From contig NZ_FOLD01000030.1 of the NCBI RefSeq assembly GCF_900112225.1, positions 1 to 64,000 on the forward strand: 64,000 nt of DNA, given 5' to 3'. A program made the translations under genes and the position numbers. The notes under the pieces are model-generated. The model did no database searches, was not told the DNA's origin, and was given only the letters and a program-made list of their open reading frames with translations. Below are positions 56,362 to 64,000 of the stretch, one piece after another. Numbering within the stretch: position 1 is the first letter of the stretch; each line of letters opens with the position of its first letter. This stretch comes from Massilia yuzhufengensis (lineage in GTDB: Bacteria; Pseudomonadota; Gammaproteobacteria; Burkholderiales; Burkholderiaceae_D).

Positions 56362-57452
56362 ACGACAACTTCGGGGTCAGGTCTGACATTTGGACACGAG
56401 CTCATCTGTCCGTGCGCCCGGCCCCGACCTGTCGGTGATGCCTGCAGGCGCGCCATGGCGCGGCGCAGGAAGGCGATGACATCGTCGCCGATGCCCGTGC
56501 CGAGGCGCAGCATCGGTTCGGTGCTGGAGGCGCGGCGGAACTGTTCGACCACCTCCGGCGCGTCGCCGACCATGCCCGTGAACAGCGCGAACCATTGGCG
56601 CGCCAGTGCCAGCGCTTCGTCCGATCGTGCAGCCGGATCCGCCGCCATGCAGGCGCGCACCTTTACCGCCAGCTCGATCCAGTGGTCCGCATGCGCCTTC
56701 TCGTGGGAGCGCATGCGCGCCACCGTTTCGGGTGGCAAGTAGCGTGCGTAGATGTCGAAGCGCAGTTCGGCAATCACAGTGCGCATATAGTCCAGCAGCA
56801 CAGGCGACAGACCGAACTCCTTCTGCGCCCGCGGGTCCTGCGAGGTCATCGCCGTTAGCTGCAGGACGAAGGCCGGGTTCCCGCCGCTGTCGCGCTCCAG
56901 CCGTTCCAACCAGCGCACGGCGAAGGTCTTTGCTTGCGGCGCGTCGGGCACCACGCCGCTCGTTATCAGGGACTGAGCGTGTGCGACCAGGTGCTGCCAT
57001 TCGGCCTGCGCTGCGGGATCCTGATAGAGCGGCAGGCGGGCCAGCTCCTCTTTTGAAAAGTATTGCTCGTACATAGTCATCTGCTCCAAAGTGGTTAGCC
57101 AGATGGACAGCTCAGGATGCTCGCCGTTTGCCAGTTGCGTGCGCAGGCGCAGCAGTTGCTCGCGCATGCGCGCCGCTTCCGCGATCTGCCGGTCGAGGCG
57201 CGCGAGCTGGCGCTCGACGATGGCCATCGGCGAGGCTGCCGGGCTGTCCAGGTAAGCCCCGATGTCGGCCAGCGCCATGCCGAGCGTGCGCAGGGCCTGG
57301 ATCTGCTGCAGGCGCGCCACGTCGTCGCGGTGGTAGAGGCGATAGCCGGCATCGGAACGCGCAGAAGGACAGAGAAGGCCGATGCTGTCGTAATGGTGCA
57401 GCGTGCGGACCGTCAGTCCGGCGCGTGCCGCGAGTTATGCCAATTTCAACAT
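56307..57452 (-). pseudogene. MerR/TipA-like regulator gene broken by an early TAA
   Basis: The expected start is ATG 57452, with GGAGACAGGA upstream. It reads MLKLA, then TAA at 57435-57437 where MerR proteins have Glu (xxIGELA), then LAARAGLTVRTLHHYDSIGL and YRLYHRDDVARLQQIQALR in the same frame. The rest is intact: a coiled linker, then helical TipAS-like effector-binding domains with KTFAVRWLERLE and SHEKAHADHWIELA. Internal starts after the stop would miss most of the DNA-binding helix. The 3' end also looks disturbed. After FLRRAMARLQ the frame runs through a 32-bp repeat and on into the antisense of lrp, stopping at 56307, so the native stop near 56,430 may have been lost. One G-to-T change would explain the 5' break. 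Confidence 0.78.
56367..56398 (+). repeat. 32-bp dispersed repeat, copy 1
   Basis: Core CGGGGTCAGGTCTGACATTT followed by GGACACG, six bases after the lrp stop and overlapping the 3' extension of the broken merR gene. It is identical over 32 bases to the inverted copy at 57696-57727 and shares 28 bases plus a similar flank with the copy at 57591. Confidence 0.92.
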
Positions 57453-57590
57453 TTCCTGTCTCCCTGTTCTTCATGCATGCAAACACTGTGGTGCCTCACC
57501 TAGCGTGAGGGTCAAGCGACTACGTGGCTGCCGCGAAAAAAAAGAAGCGATAAGCCCACCTGCCATCATCGCTGGCAGTCAAATCGCAAA

Positions 57591-57620
57591 TCGGGGTCAG
57601 GTCTGACATTTGGACACGAG
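57591..57620 (+). repeat. 32-bp dispersed repeat, copy 2
   Basis: TCGGGGTCAGGTCTGACATT and then TGGACACGAG, same orientation as copy 1. The first four bases of the full repeat (AACT) are not present here, but similarity to copy 1 extends a few bases past the 3' end (CCATC against TCATC). Confidence 0.9.
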
Positions 57621-57695
57621 CCCATCCGTTCACCTCCCCTTGTGCTGGTGGCGGGCAGCTTATGCTTTACCAATTTGGAAACCTAGTGCTGAGGC

Positions 57696-57727
57696 CGTGT
57701 CCAAATGTCAGACCTGACCCCGAAGTT
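57696..57727 (-). repeat. 32-bp dispersed repeat, copy 3 (inverted)
   Basis: Reverse complement of copy 1 over all 32 bases, ending 55 bases before the argJ start codon. With copy 2 it forms a long interrupted palindrome that could fold in the argJ leader. Confidence 0.92.
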
Positions 57728-57782
57728 TGGTTGTGCTGGCAGTACAATAGCGAATTCACCATTTTTCCCACATGAGATCGCC

Positions 57783-59021
57783 ATGGCCGTCAATTCCCCC
57801 CTGCCAGTCGCCGCTGAGCTGAAACCCGTCAACGGTATCGAGATCGGCTTTGCCGAAGCCGGTATCAAGAAGCCCAACCGCAAGGACCTGCTGGTGATGA
57901 AGCTGGCCGAAGGCGCGACCGTGGCAGGGGTGTTTACCCTGAACCGCTTCTGCGCCGCGCCGGTGCAGGTGAGCAAGGCCAACCTGGCGGCCGTGACGAG
58001 CGGCGGCAAGCCTATCCGGGCGCTGGTGGTTAATACCGGCAACGCCAACGCGGGTACCGGCGAGCCGGGTCTGGCCAATGCGCAGGCGACCTGCGCCGAG
58101 GTGGCCAAGCTGCTTGGCCTGGACGCCCAGCAGGTGCTGCCGTTCTCCACCGGCGTGATCCTGGAGCCGCTGCCGCTGCCGAAGATCGTCGCGGGCCTGC
58201 CGGCCGCAATCAGCAACCTGAAGGCGGACAACTGGTTCAACGCCGCCGAGGCGATCATGACCACCGACACCCAGCCCAAGGCCGCGTCGCGCACCGTGCA
58301 TATCGGCGAGCATAGCGTGACCATGACCGGCATCAGCAAGGGCGCCGGCATGATCAAGCCGAACATGGCAACCATGCTGGGCTACCTGGCGATCGACGCC
58401 AAAGTGGCGCAGCCGGTGCTGGACCAACTGGTGAAGTATGCGGCCGACCACTCGTTCAACAGCATCACGATCGACGGCGACACCTCGACCAACGATTCCT
58501 TCATCATCGTCGCCACCGGCGCCGGTTCGCTGGTGGTCGATAGCGCCAGCGGCTTCGAATTCGAGGCGCTGAAGGATGCCGTCACCGACATCTCGCGCAA
58601 CCTGGCGCAGCAGATCATCCGCGATGGCGAAGGCGCGACCAAGTTCATGACCATCACGGTGGAGCAGGGCGCCAGCGTCGAGGAGTGCCGCAAGATCGCC
58701 TACTCGATCGCCCACTCGCCGCTGGTCAAGACCGCTTTCTTCGCCTCCGACCCGAACCTGGGCCGCATCCTGGCCGCTGTGGGTTACGCCGGCGTGGACG
58801 ACCTCGATGTGACGAAGCTCGACCTCTACCTGGACGACGTGTGGGTGGCCAAGAGCGGCGGGCGCAACCCGGACTACAAGGAAGAAGACGGCCAGCGCAT
58901 CATGAAGCAGGCGGAGATCACGGTGCGCGTGACGCTTGGCCGCGGCGAGGCCGCTGCCACGGTCTGGACCTGCGACCTGTCGCACGACTACGTGTCGATC
59001 AACGCCGACTACCGCTCCTGA
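57783..59021 (+). CDS. argJ: glutamate N-acetyltransferase / amino-acid acetyltransferase ArgJ
   Basis: A 412-residue enzyme of the cyclic arginine pathway that moves the acetyl group from N-acetylornithine to glutamate. It opens with [20 protein letters not shown] and has [15 protein letters not shown], the precursor cleavage site in [15 protein letters not shown] with nucleophile Thr197, and [11 protein letters not shown]. Autocleavage before Thr197 gives the two subunits. ATG 57783 was chosen because family similarity starts there. The 26 upstream codons overlap the 32-bp repeat. The next gene starts five bases after the stop. Confidence 0.97.
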   Translation: MAVNSPLPVAAELKPVNGIEIGFAEAGIKKPNRKDLLVMKLAEGATVAGVFTLNRFCAAPVQVSKANLAAVTSGGKPIRALVVNTGNANAGTGEPGLANAQATCAEVAKLLGLDAQQVLPFSTGVILEPLPLPKIVAGLPAAISNLKADNWFNAAEAIMTTDTQPKAASRTVHIGEHSVTMTGISKGAGMIKPNMATMLGYLAIDAKVAQPVLDQLVKYAADHSFNSITIDGDTSTNDSFIIVATGAGSLVVDSASGFEFEALKDAVTDISRNLAQQIIRDGEGATKFMTITVEQGASVEECRKIAYSIAHSPLVKTAFFASDPNLGRILAAVGYAGVDDLDVTKLDLYLDDVWVAKSGGRNPDYKEEDGQRIMKQAEITVRVTLGRGEAAATVWTCDLSHDYVSINADYRS

Positions 59022-59026
59022 ATCGA

Positions 59027-59913
59027 TGACGCCGCTGGAACAGTTCCTGCACCGCGCCGAAGCCCTGCTGGCGCGGGTGGAGGCGGTGCTGCCGCCCGCC
59101 CTGCCGCGCGAGCCTGACTGGAAGCGCAGCTTCGCCTTCCGCTGGCGCAAGCGGGCCAGCGGCGGCGTGAAGTACCTGGCGCCGGTGCTGCACGCCTCCA
59201 CCATCCGGCTCGACGACTTGCACCACGTCGAGGCCCAGAAGCGCCAGATCGAGCAGAACACGCGCCAGTTCGTGCTGCGCCGCCCGGCCAACAACGTGCT
59301 GCTCACCGGCGCGCGCGGCACCGGCAAGTCGTCCCTGATCAAGGCCTGCCTGAATGGCTTCGCCGACCAGGGCCTGCGCCTGATCGAAGTCGACAAGGCC
59401 GACCTGGCCGACCTGCCCGACATCGTCGACCTGGTCGCGGGCCGGCCGGAGCGCTTCGTGGTCTTCTGCGACGATCTGTCGTTCGAAGAGGGCGAGGCGG
59501 GCTACAAGGCGCTGAAAGTCGCGCTGGACGGCAGCATCTCGGCCCAGTCCGACAATGTGCTGATTTACGCGACCTCGAACCGGCGCCACCTGATGCCGGA
59601 AAAAATGTCGGACAACGCCGGCTACCGCCATGGCGACGATGGCGACCTGCACCCGGGCGAGACGGTGGAAGAGAAAATCTCGCTGTCGGAGCGCTTCGGC
59701 CTGTGGCTGTCGTTCTACCCGTTCAAGCAGGACGACTACCTCGGCATCGTCGCGCACTGGCTGGCCAGCTTCGGGTGCACGCCGGAGCAGGTTGCATCGG
59801 CGCGGCTGGAAGCGCTGCAATGGGCCCTGCAGCGCGGCTCGCGCTCGGGGCGGGTGGCGTGGCAGTTCGCCAAGGACTATGCCGGCAGGCTGCCGGATGG
59901 CGACGCCCAATGA
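59027..59913 (+). CDS. ATP-binding protein, DUF815 family
   Basis: A 295-residue AAA+-like ATPase. The Walker A loop is LLTGARGTGKSSLIKA near 92-107, with Walker B FVVFCDDLSFEEGE near 144-157. YATSNRRHLMPEKMSDN and SERFGLWLSFYPFKQDDYLGIV follow, which are the typical DUF815 blocks. The molecular role of the family is not known. It lies five bases after argJ and overlaps mutT by four bases, an order (argJ, ATPase, mutT) that I recall as common in Burkholderiales. This suggests cotranscription rather than a shared pathway. Confidence 0.9.
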
Positions 59914-60347
59914 GCGACGCTGCGATGGCAAAACCGGTCGACGTCGCCGTCGGCATCCTGATGCGCGCGAACGGCGACGTGCTGCTGGGCCAGCGGCCCG
60001 AGGGCAAGCCGTATGCGGGCTACTGGGAATTCCCGGGCGGGAAAGTGGAGCAGGGTGAGGACATCTTCCACGCGCTGCAGCGCGAGTTCGTCGAGGAGCT
60101 GGGCGTGCGGGTGCTCAGCGGCGAGGCCTGGTGCTGCGTCGAGCACGTGTACGAGCACGCGCATGTGCGCCTGTACTTCTACATCTGCCGCGAGTGGGAA
60201 GGGGAGCCGCAAAGCCTGGAAGGGCAGGCGTTTGCGTGGCAGGGGGCATACAGCGTGGCGCCCTTGTTGCCGGCGACGATACCGTTGCTGGAGTGGTTGG
60301 ATCGGGTGCGATTTGCACCCTCGCAAGCGGCGAATTTCGCGGGATGA
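59910..60347 (+). CDS. mutT: Nudix hydrolase MutT
   Basis: A 145-residue pyrophosphohydrolase that removes 8-oxo-dGTP and so prevents A:T to C:G changes. The Nudix box is complete: GKVEQGEDIFHALQREFVEE with the trailing LGV fits Gx5Ex7REUxEExGU. Before it come VAVGILMRANGDVLLGQRPE and YAGYWEFPGG, typical of MutT. AHVRLYFYICREWEGEPQ follows. It starts at ATG 59910, overlapping the ATPase gene by four bases. Unlike some betaproteobacterial relatives, it has no fused thiamine phosphate synthase domain. Confidence 0.93.
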   Translation: MSDAAMAKPVDVAVGILMRANGDVLLGQRPEGKPYAGYWEFPGGKVEQGEDIFHALQREFVEELGVRVLSGEAWCCVEHVYEHAHVRLYFYICREWEGEPQSLEGQAFAWQGAYSVAPLLPATIPLLEWLDRVRFAPSQAANFAG

Positions 60348-60363
60348 TTTAGTACCCCTAGCG

Positions 60364-60446
60364 CGTCGTTCCGGCGAAGGCCGGAATCTAATTTGACGTT
60401 CGTGGCGACTCAGCGAACTTGGGTTCCGGCCTGCGCCGGAACGACG
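60364..60446. repeat. palindromic repeat pair after mutT
   Basis: The left half-site begins CGTCGTTCCGGCGAAGG (60364), and the right half-site ends GCGCCGGAACGACG (60446), with about 29 bases between. Same facing orientation as the murF and ftsZ pairs but shorter (83 bp). It lies between convergent mutT and yacG. Confidence 0.87.
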
Positions 60447-60514
60447 GTTTTACAGCTGGTGGCTACGAGTGCCGATCGTCTATGCAAAGGCATGGTACCG
60501 GTGGGCGCACGCCC

Positions 60515-60700
60515 TCACTCCTCCGCCAACTTATCATCCTGCACATCCGCCGCCGTCGCCCCGGGAATCGTGTACTTCTCTTCCGCCCACGCCCCCAGGT
60601 CGATCTGCTTGCACCGCTCGGAGCAGAACGGCCGGAATTTGTTCGCCGGGGTCCATTCGACCTTCTTGCCACAGGTCGGGCACGCAACAACAGTCATCAC
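60515..60700 (-). CDS. yacG: DNA gyrase inhibitor YacG
   Basis: A 61-residue zinc protein. Ligands are C7 and C10 in [11 protein letters not shown] and C26 and C30 in [17 protein letters not shown], the exact YacG signature. YacG binds GyrB and blocks DNA binding by gyrase. It ends with an acidic tail. It follows zapD (14 bases) and coaE on the same strand, the conserved coaE-zapD-yacG order of proteobacteria. Confidence 0.95.
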   Translation of the reverse strand: MMTVVACPTCGKKVEWTPANKFRPFCSERCKQIDLGAWAEEKYTIPGATAADVQDDKLAEE

Positions 60701-60714
60701 TACACCAATCAGAA

Positions 60715-61470
60715 TTAGAAATTACAAAGAGTCAGGTCGAACGGCACGTCTTCTTCCAGCGCCTTCGGCTTGCAGTCGCCGTCCTGCGTGGTAAAGCGCA
60801 CCCACAGCATGTATTTATTGGCCGAGATTTCCGGAATCGCGCCCAGGGTTTCGTCGATCGACAGGCGCAGCATCTGGTACACCTTGCCTTGCAGCATTTG
60901 CTGGTAGCTGCCGCCGGTGGCGGTCATCTTCACCGGTCCGCCGGAGTCGCGCAACAGGCGCAGCACCAGGGCCAGCGCCTCGAACAGCGGGGCGAGCGGG
61001 GCGAACCAGTTCATGATGTCGCCATGGCGCTGCGTGGCGGGGCGCTTTTGCCAGGCGTGGTAGGAGGGCAGGTCGAATTCGCAGGCGCCGCCGGGGATGA
61101 TGGTGCGGCCGCGGATGCTCATCAGCCATTCGTTGTCGCGTACGTTCTGGCCGGTCTTGCCCTGGGCGCCGACCAGGGCGCTGCTGACGCTGTCCAGCTC
61201 GGCCAGCACGGCGTCCAGCGCCTCGGGCGCGACGTTCGGGTTGCTGCGGTAGCCCAGCAGGCTTTGCTTCTGGCGCTCCAGTTCCTGCAGCAGGTCGGAT
61301 TTCAGGTCGGCGCGGCCGGCCACTTCCAGCATGTCAAAGATCGTGGCCAGCGCCACGTGGTGCTGCATCGGGTGTTCCTGCTGTACAAAAAACTTGAACT
61401 TCTCGTACAAATCTTCCAGCCGCAACAACGTGCGAATCCGCTCGTTGAAAGGATATTCGTAGACGATCAA
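60715..61470 (-). CDS. zapD: Z-ring-associated protein ZapD
   Basis: A 251-residue cytoplasmic protein that binds the FtsZ C-terminal peptide and cross-links filaments. It opens with [20 protein letters not shown], the family start, then [34 protein letters not shown] and [11 protein letters not shown] with AFDLPxYxxW-type residues, closing with [10 protein letters not shown]. Length is close to E. coli ZapD (247). Its partner FtsZ is encoded in the same window at 45-46 kb. Confidence 0.96.
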   Translation of the reverse strand: MIVYEYPFNERIRTLLRLEDLYEKFKFFVQQEHPMQHHVALATIFDMLEVAGRADLKSDLLQELERQKQSLLGYRSNPNVAPEALDAVLAELDSVSSALVGAQGKTGQNVRDNEWLMSIRGRTIIPGGACEFDLPSYHAWQKRPATQRHGDIMNWFAPLAPLFEALALVLRLLRDSGGPVKMTATGGSYQQMLQGKVYQMLRLSIDETLGAIPEISANKYMLWVRFTTQDGDCKPKALEEDVPFDLTLCNF

Positions 61471-61569
61471 AATGACATCCCTCTGAATGTAGGCTGGCGA
61501 GCAACCCCGTGATTCTGAACCATGCTGCGCAAAATTACAAATACCACATTGACTTAGTTCAATTTACTT

Positions 61570-62193
61570 TCACTTTAGCCTGCTCTGGGATAAATACATG
61601 GCGTGCAGAAGGGCCACCTGGGGGCGCAAAGCGTCCAGTCCGTCGTCATTCACGATGATGTCGTCGGCCGCGGCCCGGCGCTGTTCGCGCGTGACCTGGG
61701 TCGCCATGATGGCGCGCACCTGGCTTTCCGGCATGCTGTTGCGGGCCATCACGCGTGCCACCTGCAGCGCTTCCGGGCAATCGATCGCCAGCACCCGCGT
61801 GACGCGCTCGCGCCAGTTGCCGGATTCGATCAGCAGCGGCACGACGAAGATCACGTAGTCGCCGCTGGCAATCGCCGCCGCGGCGGCGGTGGCGGCGCGG
61901 ATGCGCGGGTGCAGGATGGCTTCCAGGCGGGCGCGGGCGCTGGCGTCGGAAAACGCCAGCGCGCGCATCTTGGCGCGGTCGAGCGCGCCGTCCGGGGTAG
62001 CAAAATCGTCGCCGAACTCGGCCAGCAGCGCCGGCATCGCGGCGCCGTGCGGGGCGGTGAGGGCGTGGGCGATCTGGTCGGTGTCGATCACGGACGCGCC
62101 CAGCGCGGCGAACATGTCGGCCACGGTGCTCTTGCCGCAGCCGATGCCGCCGGTCAGGCCCACCGAGAACGCCGGCTGGCGCTGCGCGTCCAT
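61570..62193 (-). CDS. coaE: dephospho-CoA kinase
   Basis: A 207-residue P-loop kinase for the last step of coenzyme A synthesis. It has [18 protein letters not shown] near 12-29, [11 protein letters not shown] with the conserved Asp, [23 protein letters not shown] and [21 protein letters not shown]. Length equals E. coli CoaE (206). One base separates it from the stop of pilD, so the two are cotranscribed. Confidence 0.96.
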   Translation of the reverse strand: MDAQRQPAFSVGLTGGIGCGKSTVADMFAALGASVIDTDQIAHALTAPHGAAMPALLAEFGDDFATPDGALDRAKMRALAFSDASARARLEAILHPRIRAATAAAAAIASGDYVIFVVPLLIESGNWRERVTRVLAIDCPEALQVARVMARNSMPESQVRAIMATQVTREQRRAAADDIIVNDDGLDALRPQVALLHAMYLSQSRLK

Positions 62194-62194
62194 G

Positions 62195-63067
62195 TCAGCC
62201 GTAGATCAAGGTCTGCAGCCAGGCGCTGATGCGCACCCCGTACAGCAGGGCGATCAGGCCGGCGGCGGCCAGGTAGGGGCCGAAGGGGATCGGCTTGTCG
62301 CGGCCGCGCTTGGCGAACACGATCAGGCTGATGCCCACCAGCGCGCCCACCACCGAGGACAGCAGGATGATGGTCGGCAGCATGGCCCAGCCGAGCCAGG
62401 CGCCGAGCGCCGCCAGCAGCTTGAAGTCGCCATAGCCCATGCCTTCCTTGCCGGTGGCCAGCTTGAACAGCCAGTACACCGCCCACAGCGCCAGGTAGCC
62501 GGCGGCCGCGCCGATCACGGCGTCCTGCAGCGGCACGAAAGTACCGTGCAGGTTCACCAGCAGGCCCGCCCACAGCAGCGGATAGGTCAGGTCGTCCGGC
62601 AGCAGCTGGGTGTCGACGTCGATGAAGGTCATCGCCACCAGCAGGAACAGGAACAGCAGCGTGGCCAGGCCGGCCATGCCGCTGCCGAAGGTCCACACCA
62701 GCACCCCGGCCAGCACGCCGGTGAGCAGTTCCACCGCCGGGTAGCGCGGCGAGATCGGCGCCTTGCACTTGCGGCACTTGCCGCGCAGCGCCAGCCAGCT
62801 GACGACCGGAATATTTTCCAGCGCCGTGATCTGGTGGCCGCAGTGCGGACAGGCCGAGCGTGGCACCATCAGGTTGTAGCGGTCGGTATGGGGCGGCTCC
62901 TTGCCGCTTTCCTGCGCCACGTAATTGTCGGACTCGCGCTGCATCATCTTCGGGATGCGGTGGATCACCACGTTCAGGAAGCTGCCCACGAGCAGCCCGA
63001 ACAGCGCCGCCACGAGGGTGGCGGACAGGGTGGCCGGCGGGGCGAACAGGAAGGATTCCAGGGGCAT
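62195..63067 (-). CDS. pilD: type IV prepilin peptidase PilD
   Basis: A 290-residue inner-membrane aspartic protease that removes the leader of type IV pilins and pseudopilins and N-methylates the new N-terminus. It has the opening [19 protein letters not shown], the tetracysteine zinc site ACPHCGH and GKCRKCKA, the first catalytic Asp region [16 protein letters not shown] and the second [18 protein letters not shown]. About eight helices. pilB and pilC are not in the window but would be expected just upstream in many relatives. Here instead the upstream gene is divergent. Confidence 0.96.
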   Translation of the reverse strand: MPLESFLFAPPATLSATLVAALFGLLVGSFLNVVIHRIPKMMQRESDNYVAQESGKEPPHTDRYNLMVPRSACPHCGHQITALENIPVVSWLALRGKCRKCKAPISPRYPAVELLTGVLAGVLVWTFGSGMAGLATLLFLFLLVAMTFIDVDTQLLPDDLTYPLLWAGLLVNLHGTFVPLQDAVIGAAAGYLALWAVYWLFKLATGKEGMGYGDFKLLAALGAWLGWAMLPTIILLSSVVGALVGISLIVFAKRGRDKPIPFGPYLAAAGLIALLYGVRISAWLQTLIYG

Positions 63068-63284
63068 GGCGAGAAGGTCCGGTTAACAAGTCAAAAAGAT
63101 TCTTTAGATCAACCTATTGTAGAGCTTTCCCTGCGATTTGGCGAAGCCTGTGCAAGGCGCCCGCGCAGTTCGGTAAGGGGGCCGGCCTTGCGCCCGATTG
63201 TGGCGGATCATGGGTGCATCGTGGCGCGCGGCTACGCTGGGCTGGTTCACCCATGATTTCTGCCCCCACTGCCAGGTGCCTGCG

Positions 63285-64000
63285 ATGCCACGCGCGACAT
63301 TCACTTTCCTGAACCATGCCAGCTTCATGGTGCGTACCGACGCCGCGCTGCTGGTGTCCGATCCCTGGCTGGGCGGCGAGGTGCAGGCCGGCGCCTGGGG
63401 CCTGATCGATGGCACCGACCGCAGCGCCAGCGTGCTCGAGACGCTCAACGCGGCCGGGGTGCCCATCTATATATGGTGTTCGCGCGCCCAGCCTGACCAC
63501 CTCTCCCTGCCTTTCCTGCGGCGCCTGCGCGCCGAACTGCGCGGCATCGCCACCTTCCTGTACCGGCCGGGGCGCGACCGGCGCATCGTCGACGAGCTGC
63601 GGCGCCTGCGGCTGCCGGTGGCGCAATGCCGCGACGGCGTGCCGGTCGGGCTGTCCGGCGACCTGCGCCTTACTGCGCTGGCCAACGGCGACGGCGATAC
63701 CGCCTGCCTCATCAGCTGCGGCGGGCGCAACATCCTGAACCTGGGCGACCGGGCGCTGGCGAGCGCGGCGGCCTGCCAGTCGGCCGCGGCGCGCGTCGGG
63801 CAGCTGGCGCCGCGCGTCGATCTGCTGCTCACGGGCTTCGGCAGCATGGGCTGGTGTGGCAACCCGGAACAGTACGCGCTGCGCGAGGCGGCGGCGAAAG
63901 CGGCGGTCGAGCGCCTGGCGCTGCAGGTCGAGCGTTTCCGCCCCAAGCTGGTGGTGCCCATCGCCTCGTTCGCGCGTTTCGCCCGGGCCGACAACCTGTG
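63285..64000 (+). CDS. metallo-beta-lactamase-fold protein, cut by window end, metal site altered
   Basis: An open frame from ATG 63285 to the end of the window (238 residues visible). It opens MPRATFTFLNHASFMVRTDA and LLVSDPWLGGE, then IYIWCSRAQPDHLSLPFL. Related UlaG/NAPE-PLD-like proteins have the same layout (FLNHASFLV, DPW, then IWISHEHPDHFS). In those the HxHxDH motif binds two metals. Here the first two His are Arg and Gln (SRAQPDH), and only the Asp-His remain. ILNLGDRAL and LLTGFGSMGW match later blocks. The protein may be a non-hydrolytic relative. It diverges from pilD across 217 bases. Confidence 0.75.
   Translation, partial: MPRATFTFLNHASFMVRTDAALLVSDPWLGGEVQAGAWGLIDGTDRSASVLETLNAAGVPIYIWCSRAQPDHLSLPFLRRLRAELRGIATFLYRPGRDRRIVDELRRLRLPVAQCRDGVPVGLSGDLRLTALANGDGDTACLISCGGRNILNLGDRALASAAACQSAAARVGQLAPRVDLLLTGFGSMGWCGNPEQYALREAAAKAAVERLALQVERFRPKLVVPIASFARFARADNL

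Larger units (their letters stand above)
57453..57782. other. gap between merR remnant and argJ
   Basis: This 330-base stretch holds the 5' flank of the broken merR gene, copies 2 and 3 of the 32-bp repeat in inverted orientation about 77 bases apart, and the argJ leader. I see no gene. Confidence 0.7.

Overview
The window is high-GC (about two thirds G+C) chromosomal DNA of a betaproteobacterium, most likely Oxalobacteraceae of the Massilia/Duganella/Telluria type. I infer this from codon use, gene order (ftsY-ftsE-ftsX-rpoH; mraZ to ftsZ; secA; dadA-alr; argJ-ATPase-mutT-yacG-zapD-coaE-pilD) and the many GGDEF/EAL proteins. It is mostly core genome. I see no tRNA, rRNA, CRISPR array, prophage or complete insertion sequence.

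Layout. 0.4-5.1 kb: transporter remnant, bile-acid/sodium-symporter-type protein, CHASE3-GGDEF diguanylate cyclase, gamma-glutamyltransferase, small lipoprotein. 5.2-9.8 kb: pstS behind a near-consensus Pho box, then a PhoB-like regulator with a degenerate receiver and a Cache-PAS-GGDEF-EAL protein, a possible phosphate-to-c-di-GMP module with a 15-C tract in the middle. 9.8-13.5 kb: mntP, PPC-domain protein, GFA, VOC, yghU, one membrane-anchored unknown. 13.6-17.7 kb: rpoH with a CIRCE-like operator, ftsX, ftsE, ftsY. 17.9-26.2 kb: TPP enzyme, rnpB RNA, glpK, small membrane proteins, LigB-type dioxygenase with divergent LysR, and a gene split by one nonsense codon. 26.2-27.6 kb: a lower-GC islet with one unknown membrane protein. 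27.6-28.6 kb: Lon-like AAA+ ATPase without a protease domain.

28.9-46.3 kb is the complete dcw cluster: mraZ, rsmH, ftsL, ftsI, murE, murF, mraY, murD, ftsW, murG, murC, ddl, ftsQ, ftsA, ftsZ. The genes are tightly packed, often with ATGA overlaps, under a promoter whose -10 overlaps a 10-bp-periodic MraZ operator. A terminator follows ftsZ. Together they make lipid II (MurC-F, Ddl, MraY, MurG), polymerise and cross-link it at the septum (FtsW, FtsI) and build the divisome. MurF carries an in-frame 105-bp palindromic-repeat insertion.

46.5-64 kb: peroxiredoxin, GNAT, EamA transporter, lpxC with a -10 box right next to its start codon, DciA-like protein, secA, alr and dadA with divergent lrp, a broken merR gene flanked by 32-bp repeats, argJ, DUF815 ATPase, mutT, yacG, zapD, coaE, pilD, and a cut-off metallo-beta-lactamase-fold protein that lacks the usual metal-binding histidines.

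The least ordinary features are the pstS/pseudo-receiver/GGDEF-EAL cluster, the repeat coded into MurF, the CIRCE-type operator at rpoH, and two genes broken by TAA where a Glu codon is expected.
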